DNA of 64,000 nt, taken from assembly GCF_000372965.1 (NCBI RefSeq), contig NZ_KB890024.1, positions 2,110,839-2,174,838 of the forward strand. The letters run 5' to 3'. Positions within the stretch are counted from its first letter, which is position 1. Every line of letters begins with the position of its first letter. This document shows positions 7,609 through 16,618 of this stretch, piece by piece. This DNA comes from Hoeflea sp. 108 (lineage in GTDB: Bacteria; Pseudomonadota; Alphaproteobacteria; Rhizobiales; Rhizobiaceae). A program made the translations under genes and the position numbers. The notes under the pieces are model-generated. The model was given only the letters and a program-made list of their open reading frames with translations. It was not told where the DNA came from and ran no database searches.

Positions 7609-8727
7609 CTAGAGCAGCCCACCACTGAGCATCTTGATGCGGTCGGTGACGTCGCGGTCGCTGGCGAAGCCGTCGTCGGCGCGCAGGCGCTGGCCCAAAA
7701 GCTTCACCATTTCCGGGTTGTCGGCGAATTTGGTGTGGTTGAAGCTGTCCGCACCCTTCGCATCCGACAGGTCGACGACGATGACGCCGTACTCGGCCAG
7801 GTCGGCGGCGTTCTTGTAGTCGCCGAGGCGCGGCTTGGAGCCGGCTATGATGCCTGACAGCTTGAGCGCGCGGTCGTCGCCCGAGGTCATCAGGAAGAAC
7901 GGCTTGGTCGGCTTGCCGTAACGGCGCATCTGCGCCTTGAACACGTCGACATCGATGTCGGGGGAGGCTAGAACCACGTCGCCGAGCTTGCCGCCGAGGT
8001 CGCGGTCGCCGGTCAGCGCCAGCTGACGCAGCGCTTCCATGGTAACCCACGTGCCCATTGAATGCGCCACGATGTCGATGCGGCGCGCGCCTGACTGGGC
8101 GAGCATGCGCAGCGTCACCTCGAGCTGGTCGCGCGCGGCGGCAGCACTTTCCTTGTCATAGACATAATCGGTCGTGGAGCCGCCCGAAGCCCAGGAGAAC
8201 AGCACCGGGGTGCCGGTGTAGCCGCTGTCGTGGGCGATCTGGGTGGCGCGGTAGACGGCCGCGTCGAAAGAGGTGTTGTAGCCGTGGATGAACAGCATGG
8301 CGCGACCGCCGCGGGCGGCGATGTCGGCGCTCAAGGCCTGCGAGAACTCAGGCTGCGTCTGGAAGCCTACCGCGTTGGTGGCAGTGAAGAACTTCGTCGG
8401 GTCCGCATCCTTGCCGCGCTTGCGCAGCTCGATCTGGCCGGTGCGATGAACCTTCGGCACGGTCACGTCGACGCGGGCATAGTTCAGTGTCGAGGAACGG
8501 CCACGGTCGAACACCTGCTTGTCGTCGGAAGCGCGCTCACGCGTCGAGGCGACGAAGATCGCATGGTTGCCGGCGATCTCGGTCACCGGCACGTTGACGA
8601 CCGCTCCGGTCAAAAGCTCTCCCGACGGCTGGTTGATGCAACCGGACAACAGGAGGGCGGCAAGCACGAGGCAGATCTTCGAAGGCGACACTTTTAAATT
8701 CTTTCTGACGGGCAAGGCGTTCAGCAT
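7609..8727 (-). CDS. Alpha/beta hydrolase lipoprotein (DUF900 family)
   Basis: Predicted lipoprotein of 372 residues. The N-terminal helix ends in a lipobox, LLSGC, with lipidated cysteine at 30, so the mature protein would be membrane-anchored facing the periplasm. The DUF900-type alpha/beta hydrolase domain begins at about 55 (AIFVASTRER), has the oxyanion strand MLFIHGYNTSFDAAV at about 144-158, and the nucleophile elbow IVAHSMGTW with serine at about 223. An aspartate follows in VLASPDID, and a histidine near the end (FNHTKFADNP) could complete the triad. The substrate is unknown; family members are annotated as esterases without firm chemistry. It is a single-gene unit, convergent with the gene ending at 7441. 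Confidence 0.85.
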   Translation of the reverse strand: MLNALPVRKNLKVSPSKICLVLAALLLSGCINQPSGELLTGAVVNVPVTEIAGNHAIFVASTRERASDDKQVFDRGRSSTLNYARVDVTVPKVHRTGQIELRKRGKDADPTKFFTATNAVGFQTQPEFSQALSADIAARGGRAMLFIHGYNTSFDAAVYRATQIAHDSGYTGTPVLFSWASGGSTTDYVYDKESAAAARDQLEVTLRMLAQSGARRIDIVAHSMGTWVTMEALRQLALTGDRDLGGKLGDVVLASPDIDVDVFKAQMRRYGKPTKPFFLMTSGDDRALKLSGIIAGSKPRLGDYKNAADLAEYGVIVVDLSDAKGADSFNHTKFADNPEMVKLLGQRLRADDGFASDRDVTDRIKMLSGGLL

Positions 8728-8871
8728 GCCTTCCTCCCGACTGGCTGATAGTGGCGGAAGTAAGTCGGGTCCAGTCGAAAAGGCGATACTTGCGATCAGT
8801 CCGCTGCCGAGTGTGGCTCAAATGCCAAAATGGTGGCGGAAACAGGTACTTCGCCGGCTGAGTTCACGAAG

Positions 8872-10329
8872 TTACCGACCCCAGAAAGTTGGCGTGAAGA
8901 TCACCAGGACAGCAAGGATTTCGAGGCGGCCGAGAAGCATCGCCGCCGAGCAGATCCACTTGGCGGCATCCGGTAGCGACGAGTAGTTGCCGACCGGGCC
9001 GATGATCGGGCCGAGGCCGGGGCCTACATTGGTCAGCGAGCTGAGCACGCCGGTCATCGAGGTGACGAGCTCGAGGCCGGTTGCCGCCATCAGGATGGTG
9101 CCGATGGCCCAAAGCACGAAGAACGAGGCGATGAACAGCACGACGGCGCGCTGCATGTCGGGATCGACGACGCGGTCGCCGTAGCGCACCGGCATCACCG
9201 AATTCGGATAGATCAGACGCCTCAAGCCGTTGGCGAGCAGCTCGAACAGGATCAGGAAGCGATAGGCTTTGATGCCGCCAGTGGTCGAGCCCGAGCAACC
9301 GCCCATGAAGGTGGCGACGAAGATGCAGGCGATCGCGAACGGCCCCCACAGCGTGTAGTCGTCGCTGGCAAAACCGGTCGTCGAGATGATCGACATGAAG
9401 TTGAAGGCCGAATGGGTAAGCGCAAGCAGGAACGGCATGCCTGTCTGCAGGCTGAGATAGATGGCGACGGAGACTGCGAAGACGATGCAGTAGCCGGCAA
9501 AGACCTTGATCTGCGGGTCGCGCAGCGCGTCGAGCCGACCGCGCACGGCAAACAAGATCATGATCGAGAAGGGCAGGCTGCCGATGAACATGAAGATGGT
9601 GCCGACCCACAGGATGGCGGGGCGGTCGCTGTAGTTCATGAACGAGGTGTCGCTGGTCGACAGGCCGCCGGTGGCCAGCGTCGACATGGCATGGTTGATG
9701 GCGTCGAAGCTTTCCATGCCTGCCGCCGCATAGGCGAAGGCGCAGGTGACCATCAGCGCCGTGTAGATGCCGATCAGGCTGAGCGTGAAGGTGTGGAAGC
9801 GCTCGAAAGGCCGGTCCTCGATATCGGAGGATTCGATCTTGAAGTAGGAGACGCCGCCGACATTGAGGAAAGGCAGGATGAAAAGGCCAAGCGCGATGAC
9901 GCCAAGGCCACCCATAAAATTGAGCAGCGAGCGCCACAGCAACAGCCCGGGAGGCGCATCGTCGAGGCCGTTGATAACTGTCGAGCCGGTGGTGGTGATG
10001 CCCGACACCGCCTCGAAGAAGGCATCGGTAACGCTGAGTTGCAGCGACGACGTCATGAACGGAATGGCGCCGGCAATGGCCATGGTCAGCCACAGGAAAT
10101 TGACCAGCAGGAAGCCGAAGCGCGTATTTGCCGGCGGCTTGCGGCCCTGGGTGGCGAGCGCGATGCCGAGCGACAGCCCGCCCATGAACAAGGCGGTGAA
10201 GGCGAAAGAGCGCCAGTCGTCGTTGCCATAATAGAGGTCCACGGCAGCCGGAAGCAGCATGGCGACGGAAAGGTAGATGGCAAAGACCGCTGCGACATGG
10301 ATCGCGGCGCGGACGGCAATTCTGTTCAC
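8872..10329 (-). CDS. TrkH-family potassium uptake protein
   Basis: Polytopic inner-membrane potassium transporter subunit. I chose the GTG start at 10329 (VNRIAVRAAIHVAAVFAIYL) because it puts a GGGGA ribosome site upstream and gives 485 residues, the usual TrkH length; the open frame continues to 10485 but that extension is basic and unlike a TrkH start. The repeated selectivity-filter-type segments are visible: SGITTTGSTVINGLDDAP near one third of the protein, STLATGGLSTSD in the middle, and STTGFASDD and SLTNVGPGLG later. TrkH normally works with the NAD-binding regulator TrkA, which is not encoded in this window. The gene is divergent from threonine ammonia-lyase. Confidence 0.9.
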   Translation of the reverse strand: MNRIAVRAAIHVAAVFAIYLSVAMLLPAAVDLYYGNDDWRSFAFTALFMGGLSLGIALATQGRKPPANTRFGFLLVNFLWLTMAIAGAIPFMTSSLQLSVTDAFFEAVSGITTTGSTVINGLDDAPPGLLLWRSLLNFMGGLGVIALGLFILPFLNVGGVSYFKIESSDIEDRPFERFHTFTLSLIGIYTALMVTCAFAYAAAGMESFDAINHAMSTLATGGLSTSDTSFMNYSDRPAILWVGTIFMFIGSLPFSIMILFAVRGRLDALRDPQIKVFAGYCIVFAVSVAIYLSLQTGMPFLLALTHSAFNFMSIISTTGFASDDYTLWGPFAIACIFVATFMGGCSGSTTGGIKAYRFLILFELLANGLRRLIYPNSVMPVRYGDRVVDPDMQRAVVLFIASFFVLWAIGTILMAATGLELVTSMTGVLSSLTNVGPGLGPIIGPVGNYSSLPDAAKWICSAAMLLGRLEILAVLVIFTPTFWGR

Positions 10330-10572
10330 CGTGACGTATCCCCAGTTGATCGCGGCGAGCCGGTTCGGACCATGCGGCGGGAGCCGGACAGTGGCTTCCC
10401 GACGCCGAATATGCAATAGCCACCGGGTGTGGCAAGCAGCAGCGCCAGCCCGACCGACGCGCTTCAACATATTGATTCCTGACACATCCTTGCGCCGGTA
10501 TCGTTTAACATCGGCCGCTCATGCGCTAGATGGCATGATCGTTTGCCCAGGAAATCCAGGAGTAGCCTCGTC

Positions 10573-11829
10573 ATGACCAGTTTTGCCGAAAAGGTTTCGG
10601 TGGCGGCCGAGGCAGTGCGCCAGCTGTTTCCCGAGACGCCTTTGCAGCTGAACGACTATCTGTCGCGCAAGACCGGCGCCAAGGTGTTTCTCAAGCGCGA
10701 GGACCTGACGCCTGTCCGTTCCTACAAGATCCGCGGCGCGCTCAATTTCTTCCGCAAGGCTTTGTCCGCCGGCCGCCAGGCCGAGCTGTTCGTCTGTGCC
10801 TCGGCCGGCAACCACGCCCAGGGTTTTGCCTTCGTCTGCCGCCATTTCGGCAAGAAGGGCGTGGTCTACATGCCCGTCACCACCCCGCAGCAGAAAATCG
10901 ACAAGACAAAAATGTTCGGCGGCGAGTTCGTCGAGATCAGGCTGATCGGCGACTTCTTCGACGAGTGCTATCGCGCCGCGCTTGAATTCGCCGACCATTC
11001 GGGCGGCCATATGGTGCCACCCTTCGACCACAAGGACATCATCGAGGGGCAAGCGACCGTGGCGCTGGAGATCGCCGCCCAGATGCCCGGCGGCAAGACG
11101 CCCGACATCGTGCTGCTGCCCATCGGCGGCGGCGGTCTCGCGGCCGGCGTGACCCACTATCTCAGCGAGGTTGGTACGGCTCCCCGCTTTGTGTTCTGCG
11201 AGCCCGCCGGCGCGCCGAGCCTCAAGGAAAGCCTCGCCACCGGCAAGCGGGTGAAACTGGCCAAGGTCGACAACTTCGTCGATGGCGCCGCCGTCGCCGA
11301 GATCGGCCGCGAGCCGCTGCGCCACCTCAAGGATTTTCCGGCCGACAGCGTCCATCTGGTGCCTGAGAACCGTCTCTGCGCCACCATGATCGAGATGCTC
11401 AATGTCGAAGGCGTGGTGCTGGAGCCGGCCGGCGCGCTCGCCATCGACGTGCTCAAGGATTTTTCCCGCAAGGAGCTGAAGGGCAAGACGGTCGTGGCAG
11501 TCGTATCGGGCGGCAATTTCGACTTCGAGCGCCTGCCCGACGTCAAGGAGCGGGCGCTGCGCTTCGAGGGCGTGAAGAAGTATTTCGTCATCCGCTTCCC
11601 CCAGCGCCCGGGCGCGCTGCGCGACTTCCTCGAACTGCTGGGCCCCGACGACGACATCACGCGCTTCGAATATCTCAAGAAGTCGGCCCGCAACTTCGGC
11701 TCGGTGCTGATCGGCGTCGAGACCAAGGACAAGCGCAATTTCGACCTGCTCAAGGCCCGCTTCGATATCGAGGGCGTCGCCTATCACGACATCACCGACA
11801 ACGAGACGCTGGGCGGGTTCATCATATGA
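10573..11829 (+). CDS. ilvA: Threonine ammonia-lyase
   Basis: PLP enzyme that deaminates L-threonine to 2-oxobutanoate, the first step toward isoleucine. The ATG at 10573 follows CCAGGAGTAG and gives 418 residues. The PLP lysine is K52 in VRSYKIRGALNFF, the substrate loop is SAGNHAQGFAF, and the phosphate-binding glycine loop is IGGGGLAAGV. The C-terminal region (FPQRPGALRDFLELLG) is the single ACT-like regulatory domain of the shorter IlvA type, so feedback control by branched-chain amino acids is plausible. It overlaps the next gene by four bases (ATGA). High confidence from full-length family match. Confidence 0.93.
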   Translation: MTSFAEKVSVAAEAVRQLFPETPLQLNDYLSRKTGAKVFLKREDLTPVRSYKIRGALNFFRKALSAGRQAELFVCASAGNHAQGFAFVCRHFGKKGVVYMPVTTPQQKIDKTKMFGGEFVEIRLIGDFFDECYRAALEFADHSGGHMVPPFDHKDIIEGQATVALEIAAQMPGGKTPDIVLLPIGGGGLAAGVTHYLSEVGTAPRFVFCEPAGAPSLKESLATGKRVKLAKVDNFVDGAAVAEIGREPLRHLKDFPADSVHLVPENRLCATMIEMLNVEGVVLEPAGALAIDVLKDFSRKELKGKTVVAVVSGGNFDFERLPDVKERALRFEGVKKYFVIRFPQRPGALRDFLELLGPDDDITRFEYLKKSARNFGSVLIGVETKDKRNFDLLKARFDIEGVAYHDITDNETLGGFII

Positions 11830-12365
11830 CGGTCTTCGTCGCGCTGTTTTCCGGCATCAATGTCGGCAGCAACCGCATCGTGAAGATGGCGGAGCTGAGG
11901 TTATTCTTCGAGGAGCTAGGCTTCTCCGGTGTGGCGACCTACATCCAGAGCGGCAATGTCGTGTTCACGACCGGTGAGGGCGACACTGCTACACTGACTG
12001 GCAAGGTGGAAAGGGCATTCGAGGAGCGCTGGGGATTTCGTTCGCGCATCATGGTGCGCGATGCCGCCTGGTTCGAACGGCTGGTGGCGGAAAACCCTTA
12101 TCCCGAGGCTGCAGGCGATCACACCAAGCTGCATGCCTACGCGCTGGAGCGTGCGCCGACACCGGAAGAAGTGGCGCCGCTGACCGAGCGCTGCACCGGC
12201 CCTGAGAGTTTCGTGATCAGGGACGACGTTCTTTACCTGCATGCGCCCGATGGTCTGGGCAAATCCAAGTTCGCGGAGGTGCTGCCGCGGGTGCTCAAGG
12301 TGCCGGGCACGGCACGCAATTGGCGCACCGTGCTGACCTTGCACGAGATGGCCGGGAAAGCCTGA
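11826..12365 (+). CDS. DUF1697 family protein
   Basis: Cytoplasmic protein of 179 residues. Its start (TVFVALFSGINVGSNRIVKM) and the following ATYIQSGNVVF are the hallmark of the DUF1697 family, whose biochemical role is unknown. The family usually covers the full length, as here, ending with GTARNWRTVLTL. It is translationally coupled to ilvA through an ATGA overlap, but coupling may reflect genome economy rather than a shared pathway. There is no signal peptide or membrane segment. Confidence 0.88.
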   Translation: MTVFVALFSGINVGSNRIVKMAELRLFFEELGFSGVATYIQSGNVVFTTGEGDTATLTGKVERAFEERWGFRSRIMVRDAAWFERLVAENPYPEAAGDHTKLHAYALERAPTPEEVAPLTERCTGPESFVIRDDVLYLHAPDGLGKSKFAEVLPRVLKVPGTARNWRTVLTLHEMAGKA

Positions 12366-12395
12366 GGCCGCCCCGGCAGGTCTTGCGTAGATTCC

Positions 12396-12836
12396 TTACC
12401 AGCTGCCGGTATTCGGCATCGACAGCCACGGTTCGGCCGGAGCCTTGCGTTCGCCCTTCTGCAGCAGTTCGATGGAGATGCCGTCGGGCGACTTGATGAA
12501 GGCCATGTTGCCATCGCGGGGCGGGCGGTTGATGACGACGCCCTTGTCCAGCAGATCCTGGCAGGTGGCGTAGATGTCGTCGACCTCATAGGCGAGGTGG
12601 CCGAAGTTGCGGCCGCCCTGATAATCTTCCGTATCCCAGTTGTAGGTGAGTTCGAGAAGCGGTGTCTCGCGCTCGCTGCCTGCGCCCACGTCTTCCGAGG
12701 CGGCGAGGAAGATCAGCGTGTAGCGCCCCTTCTCGTTGGTCGAGCGTCGGATCTCCTTCAGGCCGAACTTGTTGCAGTAGAAGTCCAGAGAGGCGTCGAC
12801 GTCTTTGACGCGGACCATGGTGTGCAGATAGCGCAT
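12396..12836 (-). CDS. gloA: Lactoylglutathione lyase (glyoxalase I)
   Basis: Metal-dependent enzyme that isomerises the hemithioacetal of methylglyoxal and glutathione to lactoylglutathione. The start at 12836 (MRYLHTMVRVKDVDASLDFY) follows GAGGAAAGCG; the open frame upstream to 13001 is not conserved-looking. The 146 residues hold two beta-alpha-beta-beta-beta modules. Metal-ligand positions fit H5 near the N-terminus, E in PLLELTYNWD, H in NFGHLAYEVDDI and E in GISIELLQKGE. It is convergent with the DUF1697 gene and divergent from the cold-shock gene. This is a stand-alone unit with a normal family length. Confidence 0.92.
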   Translation of the reverse strand: MRYLHTMVRVKDVDASLDFYCNKFGLKEIRRSTNEKGRYTLIFLAASEDVGAGSERETPLLELTYNWDTEDYQGGRNFGHLAYEVDDIYATCQDLLDKGVVINRPPRDGNMAFIKSPDGISIELLQKGERKAPAEPWLSMPNTGSW

Positions 12837-13059
12837 CTCGCTTTCCTCAGCTTTTGGGGTTCGGGCCGATACATAGGGCGAGCCTGCGGCGCTCGGCAAC
12901 CACAACAACGACTTTTGTGCGGAACTGGTGCGAAGCTTGTGTCTATCTCGGGACCAAGATGAAAAATGGCGGCCCGGCTCTTGCACTGGTCCAAAGTGCA
13001 AGTGTTAATCTTACGTCAAGAATCAGTAGTGGCGTTTGCAAGGAAAAGGGGGCGTTCTG

Positions 13060-13656
13060 ATGGGGGAAAAGGCCTCTCTCTTGATGCAAGAGAGCATCGG
13101 ACACGAAGCTTTCACGCATGAGGACGGTGCCGACGATGTCGGCCTCATCGAGATTTCCGGCGCCATCAAATGGTTCGACGTGGCCAAGGGCTACGGCTTC
13201 ATTCTCCCCGACGGTGGCAAGACTGGCGACGTGCTGCTGCACGTGACCTGCCTGCGCCGCGACGGTTTCCAGACCGCACTTGAAGGCTCCCGCGTGGTCT
13301 GCTTGGTCAAGCAGGGCGATCGCGGGCTCCAGGCTTTCCGTGTGCTGTCGATGGATACCTCGACGGCGGTCCATCCCGCCGAAATGCAGGAACAGCGCAC
13401 CCATGTGACCGTGACCGCCGAAAGCGGCCTTGAGCGCGCACTGGTGAAGTGGTTCAACCGCACCAAGGGTTTCGGATTCCTGACGCGCGGCGAGGGCACC
13501 GAGGACATCTTCGTCCACATGGAAACCCTGCGTCGTTTCGGCGTTACCGAGCTTCGCCCTGGGCAGGTTGTGCTCGTGCGCTTCGGCAATGGCGACAAAG
13601 GCCTTATGGCTGCCGAAATTCACCCCGATTTGGGAACCTTGCCGGTCTCGCACTGA
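13060..13656 (+). CDS. Double cold-shock-domain protein
   Basis: Nucleic-acid-binding protein of 198 residues with two cold-shock domains. The first (about 30-95) carries SGAIKWFDVAKGYGFILPD and DVLLHVTCL; the second (about 130-195) carries ALVKWFNRTKGFGFLTRGEG and DIFVHMETL. Both keep the RNP1-like KGYGF/KGFGF and RNP2-like VHM/LHV patterns. Alphaproteobacteria commonly encode such two-domain proteins as RNA chaperones or anti-terminators. The ATG at 13060 follows AAAGGGGGCG; an upstream TTG at 13036 is unlikely. The gene is followed on the same strand by a DUF192 protein and an alpha/beta hydrolase with short gaps. Confidence 0.92.
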   Translation: MGEKASLLMQESIGHEAFTHEDGADDVGLIEISGAIKWFDVAKGYGFILPDGGKTGDVLLHVTCLRRDGFQTALEGSRVVCLVKQGDRGLQAFRVLSMDTSTAVHPAEMQEQRTHVTVTAESGLERALVKWFNRTKGFGFLTRGEGTEDIFVHMETLRRFGVTELRPGQVVLVRFGNGDKGLMAAEIHPDLGTLPVSH

Positions 13657-13761
13657 TTCCTCGCGCCGTTCCAGGTGTTGCGGCATTGTTGGCGTGGCCA
13701 AAATGACGCACGCGTCGAAGGACGACGCCAGCGCGATGGCGCAACCATGGCAGGGGATTTT

Positions 13762-14283
13762 ATGAGCAGGATCAGATCGTTTTTGGCTGGACTGGCCATC
13801 GCGGCGATGGTGGCGGTGGCGGGACTGGCCGTTTCGGCGTCGATGACGACCACCGGCCTTGCCCAGGAAAGGCCGATGAAGCTGCCGGTCGATCCTGATC
13901 CGCTGCTGGTGACGACCAGCAAGGGCGAGGTCGAGTTTCGCATCGAGATCGCCGACGAGCCCGACCAGAGGGCCATGGGCCTGATGTATCGCAAGGACCT
14001 GCCCAATGACGAGGGCATGCTGTTCGTCTTCGAGCAGACCCAGCCGGTCGGTTTCTGGATGAAGAACACGCCGCTGCCGCTCGACCTGCTGTTCATCGGC
14101 ACCGATGGCAAGGTGCGGGACATCCTGCCGGGCGTACCGTTTTCCGAAGCTGTGATCGCGCCTGCCGAGCCAGTGCGCTTCGTGCTTGAACTGAAGGCCG
14201 GAACGGCAGAGAAGAGCGGCATCAAGGTTGGCGACCAGATGCGGCACCCCGCGATCCAGGAAGCGCCGGCCGACAAGCCCTGA
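13762..14283 (+). CDS. DUF192 family secreted protein
   Basis: Predicted exported protein of 173 residues. The start at 13762 (MSRIRSFLAGLAIAAMVAVA) follows AGGGGATTTT and opens a signal peptide ending near LAQE. The mature part is a DUF192 domain with the family core QRAMGLMYRKDLPNDEGMLF, then PVGFWMKNT and PLDLLFI, and VLELKAGTAEKSGIKVGD at the end. DUF192 proteins are small beta-barrel-like proteins of unknown function found across bacteria and archaea. The coding region lies shortly after the cold-shock gene and shortly before the hydrolase gene, so co-transcription is likely. Function cannot be given. Confidence 0.9.
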   Translation: MSRIRSFLAGLAIAAMVAVAGLAVSASMTTTGLAQERPMKLPVDPDPLLVTTSKGEVEFRIEIADEPDQRAMGLMYRKDLPNDEGMLFVFEQTQPVGFWMKNTPLPLDLLFIGTDGKVRDILPGVPFSEAVIAPAEPVRFVLELKAGTAEKSGIKVGDQMRHPAIQEAPADKP

Positions 14284-14299
14284 CGGGTCGGAGCAGGAC

Positions 14300-15076
14300 A
14301 TGGCAGTCGATCATTTTTCCCACGACGGTTTCAACCTGGCGTTTCTCGACCAGCCGCCGGCAGGTCCGGGACGAGGCGATCCGGTGCTGATGATCCACGG
14401 CTTTGCGTCAAGCCATTTCGTCAACTGGGTGTCGCCGGGCTGGTTCAAGACGCTGACGGAGGCCGGCTATCGCGGCGTCGCCTTCGACAATCGCGGTCAC
14501 GGCCTCACGTCCAAGAGTTATGACGAGGCTGATTACACGCCCTCGAAAATGGCCAGCGATGCGGTGGCGCTGCTCGACCATCTCGGCATCGAACGCGCCC
14601 ATGTCATGGGCTACTCGATGGGCGCGCGTGTCTCTGCTTTTTTGGCGCTGGCAGCCCCCGAGCGCGTGGCGACGCTGGTATTCGGCGGGCTCGGCATCGG
14701 CATGGTCGATGGGGTCGGCGACTGGGATCCGATTGCGTCGGCGTTGCTGGCGGAAGATCCGGGAACCATCACCCACCCTCGCGGAAAATCGTTCCGCGCT
14801 TTCGCCGACCAGACGCGCAGCGACAAGCGGGCGCTGGCCGCCTGCATCACCACGTCGCGCGAGCTTCTGACCGAAGACGACATGTCGCGCATTACCCAGC
14901 CGACGCTGGTGGCGGTGGGCACTACCGACGACATCGGTGGTTCGGCGTCCGAGCTTGCCTCGCTGATGCCCAATGCGGTCAGCTTCGACATCGAAGGCCG
15001 CGACCACATGCTCGCCGTCGGCGACCGCACCTTCAAGAAGCGCGTGCTGGAATTCTATGGCGAGCATCCGCTCTGA
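14300..15076 (+). CDS. Alpha/beta fold hydrolase
   Basis: Cytoplasmic serine hydrolase of 258 residues. The ATG at 14300 follows GGAGCAGGAC. Visible elements are the oxyanion strand VLMIHGFASSHFVNW, FDNRGHGLTSK, the nucleophile elbow VMGYSMGARV with the catalytic serine, a strand with acidic residue VAVGTTDDIGG, and the histidine in GRDHMLAVGD near the C-terminus. There is no signal peptide. The substrate is unknown; the fold covers esterases, epoxide hydrolases and related enzymes. It ends four bases before the convergent HD-domain gene, so the two transcripts must overlap. Confidence 0.87.
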   Translation: MAVDHFSHDGFNLAFLDQPPAGPGRGDPVLMIHGFASSHFVNWVSPGWFKTLTEAGYRGVAFDNRGHGLTSKSYDEADYTPSKMASDAVALLDHLGIERAHVMGYSMGARVSAFLALAAPERVATLVFGGLGIGMVDGVGDWDPIASALLAEDPGTITHPRGKSFRAFADQTRSDKRALAACITTSRELLTEDDMSRITQPTLVAVGTTDDIGGSASELASLMPNAVSFDIEGRDHMLAVGDRTFKKRVLEFYGEHPL

Positions 15077-15079
15077 AGG

Positions 15080-15670
15080 TCAGGCTCCCAGCGCCTTGAG
15101 CGACCTCTCCATGTTGGTCCGTGCCTGGGCCTCGAAGAGCGCGGCGAAAATATCGCTGTAGAAGATGTGTTGCCGGGCGAGGAAGTTTCCGAGCACGGCG
15201 GCGCGGCCGGCGCGCCAGTCAGCTTCGCTGACCCAGCCATATTCGCGCCTGACGGCAGCTTCATAGGCGTCGAAGACCTCTACCGGTGCGCCGAGGATCG
15301 ACAGATCCATGTCGAGGAACAGCGCTGCATCCTGCCGTGCCGCCTTGTTTTCGAACTCGGGCACCTGGTGGGTGGCGGTTGCCTCGATCATCGCGACGAT
15401 GCGGGCGAGCCGCCCATCTTCGGCTCTCCCTCGCAGCCTCGCGGCGACAAGCGCTGCGCTTGCTGTCTCATTGTCCTTGCGGCGGCTGTCATAGATGGCG
15501 TCGTGAAACCAGATGGCGGCTTCGACCGCTTCGGGATCGGCGAAGGCAGACCTGTGCGTCGCAAGCAGGCCGAGCAGCGCCTCGATATGCCTCATACCGT
15601 GATAATGGCGGTCGGGCGCCTGATAGAGTTCGGTCAACTCGGTTTTCATTGCGGAATCAACCAGCGACAT
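15080..15670 (-). CDS. HD-domain metal-dependent phosphohydrolase-like protein
   Basis: Predicted cytoplasmic HD-superfamily protein of 196 residues. The metal-site pattern is visible as HYHGMRHIEALLGLL (first histidines), AIWFHDAIYD (the HD pair) and FLDMDLSILG (a later aspartate). Such proteins are annotated as predicted metal-dependent phosphohydrolases with unknown substrate. The ATG at 15670 lies next to the TGA of the upstream crotonase gene, which indicates an operon; an internal ATG at 15649 lacks a ribosome site. Nothing in the context identifies the substrate. Confidence 0.82.
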   Translation of the reverse strand: MSLVDSAMKTELTELYQAPDRHYHGMRHIEALLGLLATHRSAFADPEAVEAAIWFHDAIYDSRRKDNETASAALVAARLRGRAEDGRLARIVAMIEATATHQVPEFENKAARQDAALFLDMDLSILGAPVEVFDAYEAAVRREYGWVSEADWRAGRAAVLGNFLARQHIFYSDIFAALFEAQARTNMERSLKALGA

Positions 15671-15673
15671 CGC

Positions 15674-16456
15674 TCAGCGTCCCCTGAAGCGAGGTGCGCG
15701 CTTGCCGTGGAAGGCAGCGCGACCCTCGGCATAGTCTTCGCTGAGGAATGTGGCGTCGCCGAGCGACTGGGCAAGGGTCGCCTCGTTGGGATCATGGCTC
15801 AGCGCGGCGCGGATCGCAGCCTTGGACGCCTTGATGGACAAGGGCGCGTTGCGCGCGATGGCGCGAGCGATGTCGGCAATGCGGCCGTCAAACTCTTCTG
15901 CTGCGACGATTTCGACGAGGAAACCGGCGCTGAGCGCTGCCTGCGCGTCGATCCGGCCGGCGGTATAGGTGAGATATCTGGCCATCTGCGGCCCGGCGGC
16001 CGAGACGATGTCGCCCATCGCATCGTGCGGGTAGGCTAGGCCGAGGCGAGCCGCAGGCACGGAGAACTGCGCCTCCGGTGTCGCGATCCTGAGGTCGCAT
16101 GCGGCGGCAAGGCCAAAGCCGCCGCCGAAGCAGATGCCGCGGATCGCTGCGATCACCGGGATGGCGCAATTGCGCAGGGCTGCAAAGGCGGCCGAATTGG
16201 TGGCTTCGTACGCGCGCGCGCTTTCGGCGGTGCCGCGCAGCGTGTCGAATTCCGAGATGTCGGCCCCGGCGGAAAAATCGTTGCCCTTGCCGCGCAGCAC
16301 GATGACGCGCGTGGCGCTATCACTCGAAAGCCGGCCGACGATCGCCGCGAGTTCGACCCACATTGCCTGGGTGATGGCGTTCTTGCGCGCGGGCCGGTTG
16401 ATGACGATGGTGGCGACGCCGTCGTCGGATGTCACCTGCAGCGGTTCGGTTTCCAT
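15674..16456 (-). CDS. Enoyl-CoA hydratase/isomerase (crotonase) family protein lacking both hydratase glutamates
   Basis: Crotonase-fold protein of 260 residues that probably acts on an acyl-CoA. The oxyanion-hole segments FSAGADISEF and GICFGGGFGLAAACDL are present. The two glutamates used by classical enoyl-CoA hydratases are replaced: the residue after GGGF is glycine (GGGFG instead of GGGxE), and the later PE position reads PA in QFSVPAARLG. Simple hydration is therefore doubtful, and isomerase, hydrolase or another crotonase reaction is possible. The C-terminal ERGAAFHGKR-like segment (AEGRAAFHGKRAPRF) is typical of the superfamily. It is upstream of, and coupled to, the HD-domain gene. 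The product name should be kept at family level. Confidence 0.85.
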   Translation of the reverse strand: METEPLQVTSDDGVATIVINRPARKNAITQAMWVELAAIVGRLSSDSATRVIVLRGKGNDFSAGADISEFDTLRGTAESARAYEATNSAAFAALRNCAIPVIAAIRGICFGGGFGLAAACDLRIATPEAQFSVPAARLGLAYPHDAMGDIVSAAGPQMARYLTYTAGRIDAQAALSAGFLVEIVAAEEFDGRIADIARAIARNAPLSIKASKAAIRAALSHDPNEATLAQSLGDATFLSEDYAEGRAAFHGKRAPRFRGR

Positions 16457-16618
16457 GGCGTCTTGATTATCCGTGAACCTAATCCATCTGAACCCGCACG
16501 AACGAAACGATCTGGCGACCTGAATGTCCCCTAAGGAAAATTGAGTTCAATCGTGCTACTATCTGGCTTATATGTCCGGCGCGGGAATGCACAAGCCGAC
16601 TGTGAACGGAGACCGTCG

